NCBI GenBank assembly: GCA_965657135.1
Contig: CBFHNF010000002.1
Location: 1-64,000, forward strand
Reading direction: 5' to 3'
Length of the DNA stretch: 64,000 nucleotides
From: HIMB11 sp965657135
Lineage (GTDB): Bacteria > Pseudomonadota > Alphaproteobacteria > Rhodobacterales > Rhodobacteraceae
Made by a program: the position numbers and the translations under genes. Position 1 is the first letter of the stretch, and each line of letters opens with the position of its first letter. Below, piece after piece: positions 25,576 to 35,007 of this stretch. Under the pieces are notes generated by a model. It was not told the DNA's origin. It worked only from the letters and a program-made list of their open reading frames with translations, and did not search any database.

Positions 25576-27108
25576 ATGAAAGACATTTTGCAAGAGCTTG
25601 AAGAGCGTCGTGATGCTGCGCGCCTAGGTGGTGGGCAAAAGCGCATTGATGCACAGCATTCAAAGGGCAAACTAACTGCGCGCGAGCGGCTCGAACTTTT
25701 GCTTGACGAAGGCAGTTTTGAAGAATTTGATATGTTCGTTGTGCACCGCTGTACAGATTTTGGCATGGAAAATCAGCGCCCTGCGGGTGATGGTGTCGTA
25801 ACCGGTTGGGGAACAATCAACGGCCGTATGGTATATGTGTTTTCTCAGGACTTTACCGTTTTGGGCGGCTCTGTCTCGGCAACGCATGCTCAAAAAATTT
25901 GCAAAATCATGGATATGGCCGTTGAAAACGGCGCGCCTGTCATTGGGTTGAATGATTCTGGTGGTGCCCGAATTCAAGAGGGCGTCGATAGTCTTGCCGG
26001 GTATGGTGAAGTGTTCAAGCGCAACATCCAAGCCTCTGGCGTTGTTCCCCAGATTTCCGTGATTATGGGGCCATGCGCAGGTGGTGCAGTTTATTCGCCC
26101 GCGATGACTGACTTTATTTTTATGGTGAAGGACAGCTCGTATATGTTCGTGACTGGACCTGACGTTGTGAAAACAGTCACAAACGAAGTGGTCACAGCAG
26201 AAGAATTGGGTGGCGCATCGACGCATACCAAAAAATCATCGGTTGCAGATGGAGCATTCGAAAACGAAGTTGAGGCCCTAAGCGAAGTTCGTCGGTTGGT
26301 AGATTTCCTCCCGCTGAATAACCGCGACAAGGCGCCAGTGCGCCCCTTCTTTGATGAGCCCGGTCGAGTTGAGGCATCGTTGGACACATTGGTCCCCGAC
26401 AATCCCAACACGCCATATGATATGAAAGAATTGATCACAAAGTTGGCAGATGAGGGCGATTTTTACGAAATCCAAGAGGAGTTCGCGAAAAATATTATCA
26501 CAGGTTTTGTCCGTATTGAGGGACAGACAGTGGGCGTTGTTGCCAACCAACCCATGGTTTTGGCAGGATGTCTGGATATTGATAGCGCGCGCAAAGCTGC
26601 CCGTTTTGTGCGTTTTTGTGACGCCTTTGAAATTCCAATTCTGACACTGATTGATGTTCCAGGCTTCTTGCCCGGAAAGTCGCAGGAATATGACGGTATT
26701 ATTAAGCACGGTGCAAAATTGCTGTTTGCATATGGTGAAGCGACCGTTCCAAAAGTTACTGTGATCACGCGCAAGGCCTATGGTGGTGCTTATGTGGTTA
26801 TGTCGTCCAAACATTTGCGTGGTGACTTCAACTATGCTTGGCCAACAGCTGAAATTGCGGTGATGGGTGCCAAAGGGGCCACCGAGATCATTCACCGTGC
26901 CGATTTGGGCGACGCTGAAAAACTTGCGCAACACACAGCCGATTATGAAGATCGATTTGCAAATCCATTTGTCGCCGCAGAGCGTGGTTTTGTGGATGAG
27001 GTCATCCAGCCACGTTCAACGCGTAAACGTGTGGCCCGAGCATTTGCATCGTTGCGCAACAAAAAGGCGCAAAATCCATGGAAAAAGCACGATAATATTC
27101 CGTTGTAA
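25576..27108 (+). CDS. pccB: Propionyl-CoA carboxylase beta subunit (carboxyltransferase)
   Basis: Transfers carboxyl from biotin to propionyl-CoA, giving methylmalonyl-CoA. 510 residues. The start ATG 25576 (MKDILQELEERRDAARLGGG) is preceded by AAGAGG. Conserved carboxyltransferase segments include GKLTARERLELLLDEGSFEE, GPCAGGAVYSPAMTDF, and the C-terminal KAYGGAYVVMSSKHLRGD; the two GG-rich oxyanion-hole regions are intact. It is followed after 40 bp by two small unknown genes and then pccA, a gene order seen in other Rhodobacteraceae. Confidence 0.95.
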   Translation: MKDILQELEERRDAARLGGGQKRIDAQHSKGKLTARERLELLLDEGSFEEFDMFVVHRCTDFGMENQRPAGDGVVTGWGTINGRMVYVFSQDFTVLGGSVSATHAQKICKIMDMAVENGAPVIGLNDSGGARIQEGVDSLAGYGEVFKRNIQASGVVPQISVIMGPCAGGAVYSPAMTDFIFMVKDSSYMFVTGPDVVKTVTNEVVTAEELGGASTHTKKSSVADGAFENEVEALSEVRRLVDFLPLNNRDKAPVRPFFDEPGRVEASLDTLVPDNPNTPYDMKELITKLADEGDFYEIQEEFAKNIITGFVRIEGQTVGVVANQPMVLAGCLDIDSARKAARFVRFCDAFEIPILTLIDVPGFLPGKSQEYDGIIKHGAKLLFAYGEATVPKVTVITRKAYGGAYVVMSSKHLRGDFNYAWPTAEIAVMGAKGATEIIHRADLGDAEKLAQHTADYEDRFANPFVAAERGFVDEVIQPRSTRKRVARAFASLRNKKAQNPWKKHDNIPL

Positions 27109-27148
27109 AATGACTTGGATGACCAGCGACATAAACGGTGAATTTATC

Positions 27149-27454
27149 ATGGCGCGGCGCATGCCGGCGCGCTTTGATTTATGTGTCGAAACGACACTTC
27201 CGTTGATTTCGCGCCGTAAAGTGGCCTTGCAGATCCGTCAGGATATGTGGCGTGTGCTAAAAAATTTGCGGGGATTTTTACCCGCGGTTTCAGTGAGGCG
27301 CGACGCAGATGGTTTGTACGTTCGTGCCGGTGGAGAGTGCAGCTGCGCTGTTCACTTGCCCTCTGCTGAGGAGAAACTGCGTGACATGCTGGATGACGCT
27401 GAACGTCGTCAGCGTTGGTCAAATTTTGCCAAACTTAAGGGTGCATCATGTTAA
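27149..27454 (+). CDS. Conserved hypothetical protein in the pcc operon (1)
   Basis: 101 residues from ATG 27149 (MARRMPARFDLCVETTLP); in-frame ATGs at 27110 and 27119 would add up to 13 residues. Very basic N-terminal half (RRKVALQIRQDMWRVLKNLR) and a cluster of cysteines (GGECSCAVHLP). It overlaps the next gene by 7 bp, so translation is probably coupled. I recall similar short genes between pccB and pccA in relatives, which suggests a link to carboxylase function such as assembly or regulation, but no function can be assigned from sequence. Confidence 0.65.
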   Translation: MARRMPARFDLCVETTLPLISRRKVALQIRQDMWRVLKNLRGFLPAVSVRRDADGLYVRAGGECSCAVHLPSAEEKLRDMLDDAERRQRWSNFAKLKGASC

Positions 27455-27798
27455 AACATCGCGGATTCCCAGGGCGATTACAGGGAACGGATTATCAATT
27501 TACGATCCGTCGACCAAACCCAAAAGGCGTCACGCCGATCACACAGCGCGAACGTTTTCGCGATCGCAAGCCCGCAGATCGGCGTGCGGATGCGGGATTT
27601 GTGACAGCCCTTGTGAAACATTTTTGGGATCAACCGTTCGAACGCGGCAACCTAGATGCCGGGCGTCTGAGTTGGCTTTTTGGACGCGAAGTAAAACCAT
27701 ATGACGATCCCTTTGACCCCGAGAATTACGAAGCGCTACTGATTTTGGACCTGAATTTAATTCATGCCAATTTCCCCGACGCCTTTGAACCCGAATAA
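27448..27798 (+). CDS. Conserved hypothetical protein in the pcc operon (2)
   Basis: 116 residues, soluble, with a basic first half (TIRRPNPKGVTPITQRERFR) and an acidic, tryptophan/phenylalanine-rich second half (SWLFGREVKPYDDPFDPENY). It starts within the last codons of the preceding gene and ends 15 bp before pccA, so all four genes probably form one message. No family is recognised. It could be a small accessory protein of propionyl-CoA carboxylase. Confidence 0.7.
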   Translation: MLKHRGFPGRLQGTDYQFTIRRPNPKGVTPITQRERFRDRKPADRRADAGFVTALVKHFWDQPFERGNLDAGRLSWLFGREVKPYDDPFDPENYEALLILDLNLIHANFPDAFEPE

Positions 27799-27813
27799 GA
27801 AAGGAACAGAGAC

Positions 27814-29814
27814 ATGTTCGATAAAATTTTGATTGCAAACCGTGGCGAAATCGCCTGCCGTGTAATTAAGACAGCCCGTAAAATGGGAATTAAGACCGTC
27901 GCAATTTATTCCGATGCTGACCGTAACGCGTTACACGTCGAAATGGCCGATGAAGCAATCCACATTGGGCCGCCACCAGCAAACCAATCTTATATCGTTA
28001 TAGATAAGGTTATGGATGCCATCAAACAAAGTGGTGCCCAAGCGGTCCACCCCGGCTATGGGTTTTTGTCTGAAAATCCAAAATTTGCCAAGGCACTGGC
28101 CGCAGCCGGTGTTGTATTTATTGGTCCACCTGTTGGTGCGATCGAAAGCATGGGTGACAAAATCACATCCAAGAAAATCGCTCAAGAGGCAGGCGTTTCG
28201 ACTGTGCCTGGTTACATGGGATTGATTGAGGACGCGGATGAGGCTGTCAAAATCAGCCAAGAAGTTGGTTACCCTGTGATGATTAAAGCCTCTGCTGGAG
28301 GGGGCGGTAAGGGGATGCGTATCGCGTGGAATGACGATGAAGCACGCGAAGGTTTCCAGTCTTCCAAAAATGAAGCCGCAAATAGTTTTGGCGATGATCG
28401 TATCTTTATCGAAAAATTTGTCACGCAGCCGCGACACATCGAAATTCAGGTTTTAGCCGATGCGCATGGAAATTGCATCTATCTGAACGAACGCGAATGT
28501 TCAATCCAACGCCGCAACCAAAAGGTTGTCGAAGAAGCGCCAAGCCCGTTTTTGGATGAGGCAACACGCAAGGCGATGGGCGAACAATCCTGCGCCCTTG
28601 CCAAGGCGGTTGGATATGCATCTGCGGGAACAGTTGAATTTATCGTCGACGGGGATCGCAATTTTTATTTCTTAGAAATGAATACACGTTTGCAGGTGGA
28701 ACACCCAGTCACCGAATTGATCACAGGTGTTGATTTGGTTGAACAGATGATCCGTGTTGCGAATGGCGAACCCTTGTCCATCACGCAGGACGATGTAAAG
28801 ATCAACGGATGGGCGATTGAAAATCGTCTTTACGCCGAAGATCCCTATCGCGGCTTCCTTCCCTCGATAGGTCGCTTGACACGCTATCGGCCTCCTGCGG
28901 AAGAGGCGACAGATACCGCCGTCGTGCGTAACGATACTGGCGTGTTTGAGGGCGGCGAAATCAGTATGTATTACGATCCGATGATCGCAAAATTGTGCAC
29001 TTGGGCACCAACTCGTGCAGATGCGATCGAAGAAATGCGTATCGCGCTAGATCGCTTTGAGCTTGAGGGGATTGGCCACAACCTGCCATTCTTGGCTGCT
29101 GTGATGGATCATCCTAAATTTACATCTGGCGAGATGACCACCGCATTTATCGCTGAGGAATATCCCGATGGGTTCCAAGGCGTTGCCTTGCCCGAAGGTG
29201 AGCTTCGACGCATCGCAGCATCTGCCGCCGCGATGAACCGCGTTGCCGAAATTCGGCGCACGAAAATCTCGGGCCGTATGGATAATCACGAACGTCGTGT
29301 GGGTGATGATTGGGTTGTCAGTCTTCAGGGTGAAAATTTTGAAGTCTCAATTGCAGCAGATGCGAATGGATCAACTGTGACATTTGCTGATGGTGCGTCA
29401 TTACGAGTCGAGGGCGATTGGACCCCGGGCATGATGTTGGCCGATATGATTGTAGATGGGGCACCCTTGGTAATGAAGGTGGGCAAAATCACTGGTGGTT
29501 TCCGCATCCGCAATCGCGGCGCAGATTTACAGGTTCATGTGCGCACTCCTCGTCAGGCCGCACTTGCGGAGCACATGATAGAACAAGTACCGCCCGATAC
29601 ATCCAAAATGTTGCTATGCCCAATGCCGGGCCTGATCGTCAAAGTGGATGTCGAAGTTGGGCAAGAAGTCCAAGAAGGTCAAGCGCTTTGCACAGTTGAA
29701 GCCATGAAGATGGAAAACATCCTACGCGCAGAGCGCAAGGGCACCGTTTCCAAAATCAATGCATCCGCTGGGGATAGCCTCGCTGTTGATGACATTATCA
29801 TGGAATTTGAGTGA
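27814..29814 (+). CDS. pccA: Propionyl-CoA carboxylase alpha subunit (biotin carboxylase + BCCP)
   Basis: Carboxylates its own biotin with ATP and bicarbonate. 666 residues. The biotin carboxylase domain (1 to about 450) begins FDKILIANRGEIACRVIKTA and includes the ATP-grasp segment KASAGGGGKGMRIA and EMNTRLQVEHPVTE. The middle holds the BT domain that docks on PccB. The C-terminal biotinyl domain has CPMPGLIVK and EAMKMEN with biotin-accepting Lys632. GAAAGGAACAGAG precedes the start. Full length for the alphaproteobacterial enzyme. Confidence 0.96.
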   Translation: MFDKILIANRGEIACRVIKTARKMGIKTVAIYSDADRNALHVEMADEAIHIGPPPANQSYIVIDKVMDAIKQSGAQAVHPGYGFLSENPKFAKALAAAGVVFIGPPVGAIESMGDKITSKKIAQEAGVSTVPGYMGLIEDADEAVKISQEVGYPVMIKASAGGGGKGMRIAWNDDEAREGFQSSKNEAANSFGDDRIFIEKFVTQPRHIEIQVLADAHGNCIYLNERECSIQRRNQKVVEEAPSPFLDEATRKAMGEQSCALAKAVGYASAGTVEFIVDGDRNFYFLEMNTRLQVEHPVTELITGVDLVEQMIRVANGEPLSITQDDVKINGWAIENRLYAEDPYRGFLPSIGRLTRYRPPAEEATDTAVVRNDTGVFEGGEISMYYDPMIAKLCTWAPTRADAIEEMRIALDRFELEGIGHNLPFLAAVMDHPKFTSGEMTTAFIAEEYPDGFQGVALPEGELRRIAASAAAMNRVAEIRRTKISGRMDNHERRVGDDWVVSLQGENFEVSIAADANGSTVTFADGASLRVEGDWTPGMMLADMIVDGAPLVMKVGKITGGFRIRNRGADLQVHVRTPRQAALAEHMIEQVPPDTSKMLLCPMPGLIVKVDVEVGQEVQEGQALCTVEAMKMENILRAERKGTVSKINASAGDSLAVDDIIMEFE

Positions 29815-29845
29815 TTGGGCGCGCTCACATAAGATTAGGAATGCG

Positions 29846-30271
29846 TCACTTGTCTTGGCGCATTTCCTGTTGGCGCATTGGCATTTTGTCAATGCTGCGC
29901 GAAATTTCGCGAATATCCCACGGAAATGGTTTGCGTAGCGCTTTATGGCCGTCTTTGCCAATCAGCAAGATCATAAATCCGTGGGGACGAAATGTTGTGC
30001 GCAGTTTTGACTTCATGGTCGGATCAGTATCGATGGCAACGACCACATCGCGTTCGCGCAATGCATCAATCTGCTCATTGATCATGGCCAATTGGTCTTG
30101 GAACCGTGGATCGCGATCCGAATTTGCGAACACGATCAATACACGGTTTTTCCATTCATATGCGCCAAGCTCAGTGGTTGGCGTAACGTCTACAAAGATA
30201 TCCGTTGCGTCACTTGCGAACGCACTTGTTGTACCAAGAACAACAAAGAGGATGGATCTGAAAAATTTCAT
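29846..30271 (-). CDS. DUF4174 family exported protein
   Basis: 141 residues with a signal peptide (MKFFRSILFVVLGTTSAFAS). The mature part has the DUF4174 pattern: YEWKNRVLIVFANSDRD, a middle VVVAIDTDP and FMILLIGKDGHKALRKP, resembling a thioredoxin-like fold without an obvious CxxC. The start ATG 30271 is chosen because it opens the signal peptide. It is encoded opposite to pccA and mcm, between them, so it is probably independent of propionate metabolism. Function unknown. Confidence 0.85.
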   Translation of the reverse strand: MKFFRSILFVVLGTTSAFASDATDIFVDVTPTTELGAYEWKNRVLIVFANSDRDPRFQDQLAMINEQIDALRERDVVVAIDTDPTMKSKLRTTFRPHGFMILLIGKDGHKALRKPFPWDIREISRSIDKMPMRQQEMRQDK

Positions 30272-30399
30272 GGCTGCTCCCTTTATAACAAAGATAGGTG
30301 GCACGGATGGCAATGCAAAGAGGTTACGGCATATTTGTGCCTGAAAAATGACTGCGCAGAGCGGGACATCAGACAACGCTGCGCAAAAAGGAGAGCGAT

Positions 30400-32529
30400 A
30401 TGACGCAAGATAAAGACACATGGCGTAAGCAGGCCGAGAAAGAGCTGCGTGGACGTCCATTAGATGACCTAACGTGGAACACGCTTGAGGGTATTCCCGT
30501 GTCGCCCCTTTACACCGCAGATGATGTTGCGGGGCTGGATCACATGAATACGATGCCTGGAATTGAACCCTTTACGCGTGGTGTGCGGGCTACGATGTAC
30601 ACTGGGCGTCCTTGGACGATCCGTCAGTACGCAGGGTTTTCAACAGCTGAGGAGTCAAACGCCTTTTATCGTCGGGCTCTGGCCGCTGGGCAACAAGGCG
30701 TTTCCGTTGCCTTCGATTTGGCGACACACCGTGGATATGACAGCGATCATGAACGTGTGATTGGGGATGTCGGAAAGGCAGGCGTTGCAATTGACAGCGT
30801 TGAGGACATGAAAATTCTATTTGATGAGATCCCGCTAGATAAAGTGTCGGTTTCAATGACGATGAATGGTGCCGTAATTCCAGTTTTGGCCAACTTTATC
30901 GTAACAGGGGAGGAACAGGGGCATGATCGTTCGGTCCTTTCGGGTACCATTCAAAATGATATTTTGAAAGAATTCATGGTGCGCAACACTTATATCTATC
31001 CACCAGAGCCGTCTATGCGCGTCATCGCGGATATTATTGAATATACGTCAAATGAGATGCCGAAATTCAATTCCATCTCAATCTCGGGCTATCATATGCA
31101 AGAGGCGGGCGCGAACCTTGTTCAGGAATTGGCCTATACCCTCGCGGATGGTAAGGAGTACGTCAAAACAGCCATGGCACGCGGCATGGATATTGACAAA
31201 TTTGCGGGTCGTTTGTCGTTCTTTTTCGCCATTGGAATGAACTTCTTTATGGAGGCGGCCAAATTGCGCGCCGCGCGTTTGCTGTGGCACCGCATTATGG
31301 ATGATTTGGGTGCTAAAGATCCCCGTTCAAAAATGCTGCGAACGCACTGTCAGACATCGGGCGTATCGTTACAAGAACAAGACCCGTACAACAACGTAAT
31401 TCGCACCGCTTATGAGGCAATGTCAGCAGTTTTGGGAGGCACACAGTCACTGCACACAAACGCATTGGACGAGGCGATCGCACTTCCAACTGATTTTTCG
31501 GCGCGAATTGCACGGAACACCCAGCTGATCTTGCAAGAGGAAACCGGCGTCACCAATGTCGTCGATCCATTGGCTGGGTCATATTATGTGGAAAAACTAA
31601 CTGCTGATTTGGCTGATGCCGCATGGAAATTGATTGAGGAAGTCGATAAAATGGGCGGCATGACCAAAGCCGTTGCAAGTGGTATGCCGAAATTGCGGAT
31701 CGAAGAAACCGCTGCACGTCGTCAGGCGGATATTGATCGTGGCGATCAAGTGATCGTTGGCGTCAATAAGTACCGTCTAGAAAAAGAGGACGAGATTGAC
31801 ATTCTGGACGTTGACAATGTTGCCGTCCGCGAGGCGCAGATTGCACGCTTGGACAACATTCGCAGCACCCGTGATCAAGAAAAATGTGACGCTGCCTTGG
31901 CTGAACTTAGTCGCCGTGCCGCCGAAGGTGGCAACCTGTTAGAAGCTGCGGTTGAAGCTGCACGCGCACGTGCCTCTGTAGGAGAAATTTCAATGGCAAT
32001 GGAAAATGTATTTGGTCGTCACAGAGCCGAGGTCAAAACACTGGCGGGTGTGTATGGCGCCGCTTACGAAGGGGACGAAGATTTCGCAGCAATTCAAAAG
32101 TCGGTTGAAAATTTTGCTGAGGAAGAAGGCCGCCGTCCACGGATGCTGGTCGTCAAAATGGGCCAAGATGGGCATGACCGTGGCGCCAAAGTGATTGCAA
32201 CGGCATTTGCGGACATAGGGTTTGACGTGGATGTTGGACCCTTGTTCCAAACCCCCGAAGAAGCGGCGCAAGACGCAATTGACAACGACGTGCATGTCAT
32301 CGGCATTTCATCTCAGGCGGCAGGTCACAAAACACTGGCACCGCGTTTGATTGAAGTTTTGAAAGAACGTGATGCAGGTGACATTTTGGTGATCTGCGGT
32401 GGGGTGATTCCGCAGCAGGACTATGATTTCTTAAAATCTGCAGGGGTAAAGGCGATTTTTGGGCCAGGAACGAATATTCCAAATGCCGCGCAAGAAATTT
32501 TGAATCTTATCCGCGAAGCGCGGGATTAA
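30400..32529 (+). CDS. mcm: Methylmalonyl-CoA mutase (adenosylcobalamin-dependent)
   Basis: Converts methylmalonyl-CoA to succinyl-CoA, completing propionyl-CoA assimilation together with PccAB and an epimerase not present in this window. 709 residues in a single chain. The N-terminal catalytic barrel contains RPWTIRQYAGFSTAEESN and SISGYHMQEAGA; the C-terminal B12-binding domain has GQDGHDRGAKV with the cobalt-ligating His592, and ICGGVIPQQDY. AAAAGGAGAG precedes the start. A strong terminator follows directly. Requires vitamin B12 supply. Confidence 0.96.
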   Translation: MTQDKDTWRKQAEKELRGRPLDDLTWNTLEGIPVSPLYTADDVAGLDHMNTMPGIEPFTRGVRATMYTGRPWTIRQYAGFSTAEESNAFYRRALAAGQQGVSVAFDLATHRGYDSDHERVIGDVGKAGVAIDSVEDMKILFDEIPLDKVSVSMTMNGAVIPVLANFIVTGEEQGHDRSVLSGTIQNDILKEFMVRNTYIYPPEPSMRVIADIIEYTSNEMPKFNSISISGYHMQEAGANLVQELAYTLADGKEYVKTAMARGMDIDKFAGRLSFFFAIGMNFFMEAAKLRAARLLWHRIMDDLGAKDPRSKMLRTHCQTSGVSLQEQDPYNNVIRTAYEAMSAVLGGTQSLHTNALDEAIALPTDFSARIARNTQLILQEETGVTNVVDPLAGSYYVEKLTADLADAAWKLIEEVDKMGGMTKAVASGMPKLRIEETAARRQADIDRGDQVIVGVNKYRLEKEDEIDILDVDNVAVREAQIARLDNIRSTRDQEKCDAALAELSRRAAEGGNLLEAAVEAARARASVGEISMAMENVFGRHRAEVKTLAGVYGAAYEGDEDFAAIQKSVENFAEEEGRRPRMLVVKMGQDGHDRGAKVIATAFADIGFDVDVGPLFQTPEEAAQDAIDNDVHVIGISSQAAGHKTLAPRLIEVLKERDAGDILVICGGVIPQQDYDFLKSAGVKAIFGPGTNIPNAAQEILNLIREARD

Positions 32530-32532
32530 AAT

Positions 32533-32567
32533 CAAAAAAAACCCCGCCGTTTGGCGGGGTTTTCTTT
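32533..32567. terminator. Bidirectional terminator after mcm
   Basis: Stem AACCCCGCC/GGCGGGGTT (32540-32548/32553-32561) with loop GTTT, flanked by AAAAAAA and TTTTCTTT. It serves mcm and the convergent gene ending at 32566. Confidence 0.92.
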
Positions 32568-33271
32568 ATCCAGCTTTTGGCATCACTCGATAGCCTATCT
32601 CTTCGGTCACTTCGAACAATCCGTCCTCTTTACGCATGAGTTTTCCCGTGCGCAGCATATGTGCAAAGTGTCGAAAGCTTTCTTCGCGGAAAAAATCACC
32701 CTCTGTTCCGCTTAATTTTACCGTGCGCAACAGCTGTGGACGTGAAAACTGATCAATTCCGCGCACTTGCGATAGATATGTTGCTGCGGCTTCCAACTTT
32801 GCCTCCAAAGAATGCGCTCCAACATGGGCTGCAAATTGACCAAAGTCTGCAAATTCAGACGGCTCTGCCTGAACAATCTGTGCGCTTGTTTCTACATTCG
32901 CTTGCTCTGATACGGCGACTTGGGTGGGCTCATCCTCTGGCGCGGGTTGTGGAATTTCTGTGTCATCGATGCGCTGCTCGGCAACCAATCTTAGGGGTGC
33001 AGATTTGCGCGCACCGGTTGTTTCTGGACGGCGCGGACGAACTGCTTTGGCAAGGTCATTGCGATAAGCTTCCGCGCTGTTCTAGGATCCCTAATATTTC
33101 AGTGTCCAATTTTGGCGGTTCCGCCCCGAAAAAGCGGTCTTCTGCTGCCAGATCACGAAAATACTCCGCCACCGTTTTCATCATGTCAAAAGAGTTGTCA
33201 AACCCTTCCAATGTGCACGAAAAGGTCCCGTAGGACACGGTTAGCACTTTATTTGTGTTCTGAGTCATCAT
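32566..33271 (-). pseudogene. Hypothetical protein gene split by an apparent +1 frameshift
   Basis: The N-terminal piece (33271 to stop at 33056, 71 residues, MTQNTNKVLTVSYGTFSCTL) and the C-terminal piece (open from 33081 to 32566 in the next frame) overlap by about 25 nt. In Rhodobacteraceae I recall this N-terminus belonging to one longer unknown protein. Removing one base within about 33059-33081 would join them into a 233-residue protein, with the junction reading like LEQAEAYRNDLAKAV. The C-terminal part has a helical region ending LFEVTEEIGYRVMPKAG. It may be a genuine pseudogene, or a sequencing or assembly error. Function unknown. Confidence 0.6.
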
Positions 33272-33403
33272 TTGCGCGTAGCTTTAGATTGTTCAATGTC
33301 GTTTCTATCATGCGGTCATTGGCAAAAGCGGTTCGAATCTGTGCAATTCAAAGTATCATTTCGTGGCATTATTGTGGCATAGAGGCAAAAAATAGGGTGT
33401 TTC

Positions 33404-34081
33404 ATGTGGATTGTTTCCGAAAATGAACCAATAACGATCGCAGGCGGTGCAACCTTCTCGCGTGGGTTGTTAATGGAATCATTAGAACGTGCTCCTGTGG
33501 TTTATGCCGCAGATGGGGGCGCGAACCTGTGCATGCAGTATGGATGCCAACCTGAAAAGGTCATCGGTGATTTGGACAGCATTGCAGCAGATGTTCGAAA
33601 TAATTTATCGGAAAACCAAATCATTCATGTGGCGGAACAGGATACGACTGATTTCGAAAAACTGCTCAATCGCGTTGATGCGCCTATTATGTTAGCTGTA
33701 GGTTTTTTGGGCGATCGGATCGATCATCAAATGGCGGTTCAAACCCATTTGATAGCCTACGCGCACAAAAAGGTGATCTGTATCGGAGAACAGGATATTA
33801 TCTTTGTTTCACCGCCCCGCATCGTACTCCCGCTGGAAAAAGATACGCGTGTTTCACTCTATCCAATGGCGCAGATGCGGGTGGACTCGTTGGGGTTATT
33901 TTGGTCAACAAATGATCTGAATTTTGCTCCTGATGGCCAAATTGGAACGTCGAACAAGGCCACCGGCACCGTTACACTTGTTCCAGACACATCACGCCTG
34001 CTGGTCATTTTACCACGCCGTTGTTTAGATATTGCGATCTGCGCGCTTAAGGATGCGGCTCAGTGGGATGCACCAATCTGA
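33404..34081 (+). CDS. Thiamine pyrophosphokinase
   Basis: Makes thiamine diphosphate from thiamine and ATP. 225 residues. The catalytic region shows VYAADGGANLCMQYGCQPEK followed by VIGDLDSI, then EQDTTDFEKLL, matching bacterial TPK (thiN/tnr3 family); GFLGDRIDHQM is the third conserved element. The C-terminal beta-rich thiamine-binding domain follows. The ATG at 33404 has no strong ribosome site, and I see no TPP riboswitch upstream. It overlaps the convergent transporter gene by 22 bp. Confidence 0.88.
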   Translation: MWIVSENEPITIAGGATFSRGLLMESLERAPVVYAADGGANLCMQYGCQPEKVIGDLDSIAADVRNNLSENQIIHVAEQDTTDFEKLLNRVDAPIMLAVGFLGDRIDHQMAVQTHLIAYAHKKVICIGEQDIIFVSPPRIVLPLEKDTRVSLYPMAQMRVDSLGLFWSTNDLNFAPDGQIGTSNKATGTVTLVPDTSRLLVILPRRCLDIAICALKDAAQWDAPI

Positions 34082-34974
34082 CGTTCGCGAAAGACGATGT
34101 ACAGTCCACTGGCCACAACAATGGTCATACCGGTAAAGGCCATCTGATTTGGGATGTCGCCAAACACCAAAAAGCCCAAAATGACGGCGCTTACAATTTC
34201 TAGGTAGTGAAGGGGCGCGAGCGTTGAGCTTGGGGCATGGGTCAGTGCAAGGCTCATCAATAAATGCGAAAGTGATGCGCCAGCACCTACACCAATCAAG
34301 TAAACCCAAAAAATGCCATCCGGCCAAACTGGGTCAAGTTGCACAATGCCACTGCCACTGGCCCACAGCAATACCGGTACGCACATTATTGTGCCGATCC
34401 AACTTGTGTGAAATTGCATTTGAACCGCGTGCATGTCCCGTGACAGTGTGCGCGTAACAAACATATAAAACGCAAAGAATACGGCCGTTCCCAACGGAAA
34501 CAGTGCGACCCACCCAAAGGCTGCAAAGCTAGGTTGGATCACCAAGAGAATACCAATAAAGCCAACAATACAGGCCATCAATCGACGATATCCGACAGTT
34601 TCTGAAAAAACGTATTTACCCACCACCAGCAAAATGAAGGGTTCAATAAATGCGATGGCAAGCGCATCTGCAATGGGCATCACTGCGATGGCCGCCACAA
34701 AGCAATAGGTCGACAGGATCAGCATCAAGGCCCGAAATGCCAAATTGCGCATAAGCTTTAAGCGAAACTGAAATGCAAAGCCCATGGCCCACATAATGGG
34801 AAGCATAATAATCGCTTGGAAAAAAAAGCGCGCTGTTGTCACTTGTCCAACTGGTATTGCTTCACTGGCAAGTTTTGCACACACGTCCAATAAGGGGGCG
34901 CATATGCAAAACCCAATCATAAGCATGACGCCTAGGCTTGTGTTTTCACGAGGGCGTGATGTGTGCAGCGTCAT
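34060..34974 (-). CDS. DMT-superfamily (EamA) transporter
   Basis: 304-residue integral membrane protein with about ten hydrophobic helices in two EamA repeats. Second-repeat features include LTHAPSSTLAPLHYLEIVSA, a typical EamA pore-lining segment, and VFGDIPNQMAFTGMTIV at the end. Relatives are annotated as drug/metabolite or SAM uptake exporters, but the substrate cannot be read from sequence. Its 3' end overlaps thiamine pyrophosphokinase by 22 bp in convergent orientation. Confidence 0.85.
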   Translation of the reverse strand: MTLHTSRPRENTSLGVMLMIGFCICAPLLDVCAKLASEAIPVGQVTTARFFFQAIIMLPIMWAMGFAFQFRLKLMRNLAFRALMLILSTYCFVAAIAVMPIADALAIAFIEPFILLVVGKYVFSETVGYRRLMACIVGFIGILLVIQPSFAAFGWVALFPLGTAVFFAFYMFVTRTLSRDMHAVQMQFHTSWIGTIMCVPVLLWASGSGIVQLDPVWPDGIFWVYLIGVGAGASLSHLLMSLALTHAPSSTLAPLHYLEIVSAVILGFLVFGDIPNQMAFTGMTIVVASGLYIVFRERQIGASH

Positions 34975-35007
34975 TTTAAGTCTTTCGCAGTAATTACCGT
35001 GACAGTA

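Noticed and set aside
26278..26934. Long open frame antisense to pccB
   Set aside because: It is fully inside a conserved carboxyltransferase gene, and its translation shows no family features.
30312..30319. AATGCAAA upstream of mcm as a PccR-type site
   Set aside because: Only six of eight bases match and there is a single copy, unlike the arrays before pccB and pccR.
33330..33339. GGTTCGAATC resembling a tRNA T-loop, possibly a tRNA remnant or attachment site
   Set aside because: The flanking bases do not pair as a T-stem, and no acceptor or anticodon arm or integrase is nearby.
33272..33403. Possible TPP riboswitch before thiamine pyrophosphokinase
   Set aside because: No CTGAGA or ACCTGA-type conserved blocks of the TPP aptamer could be found.
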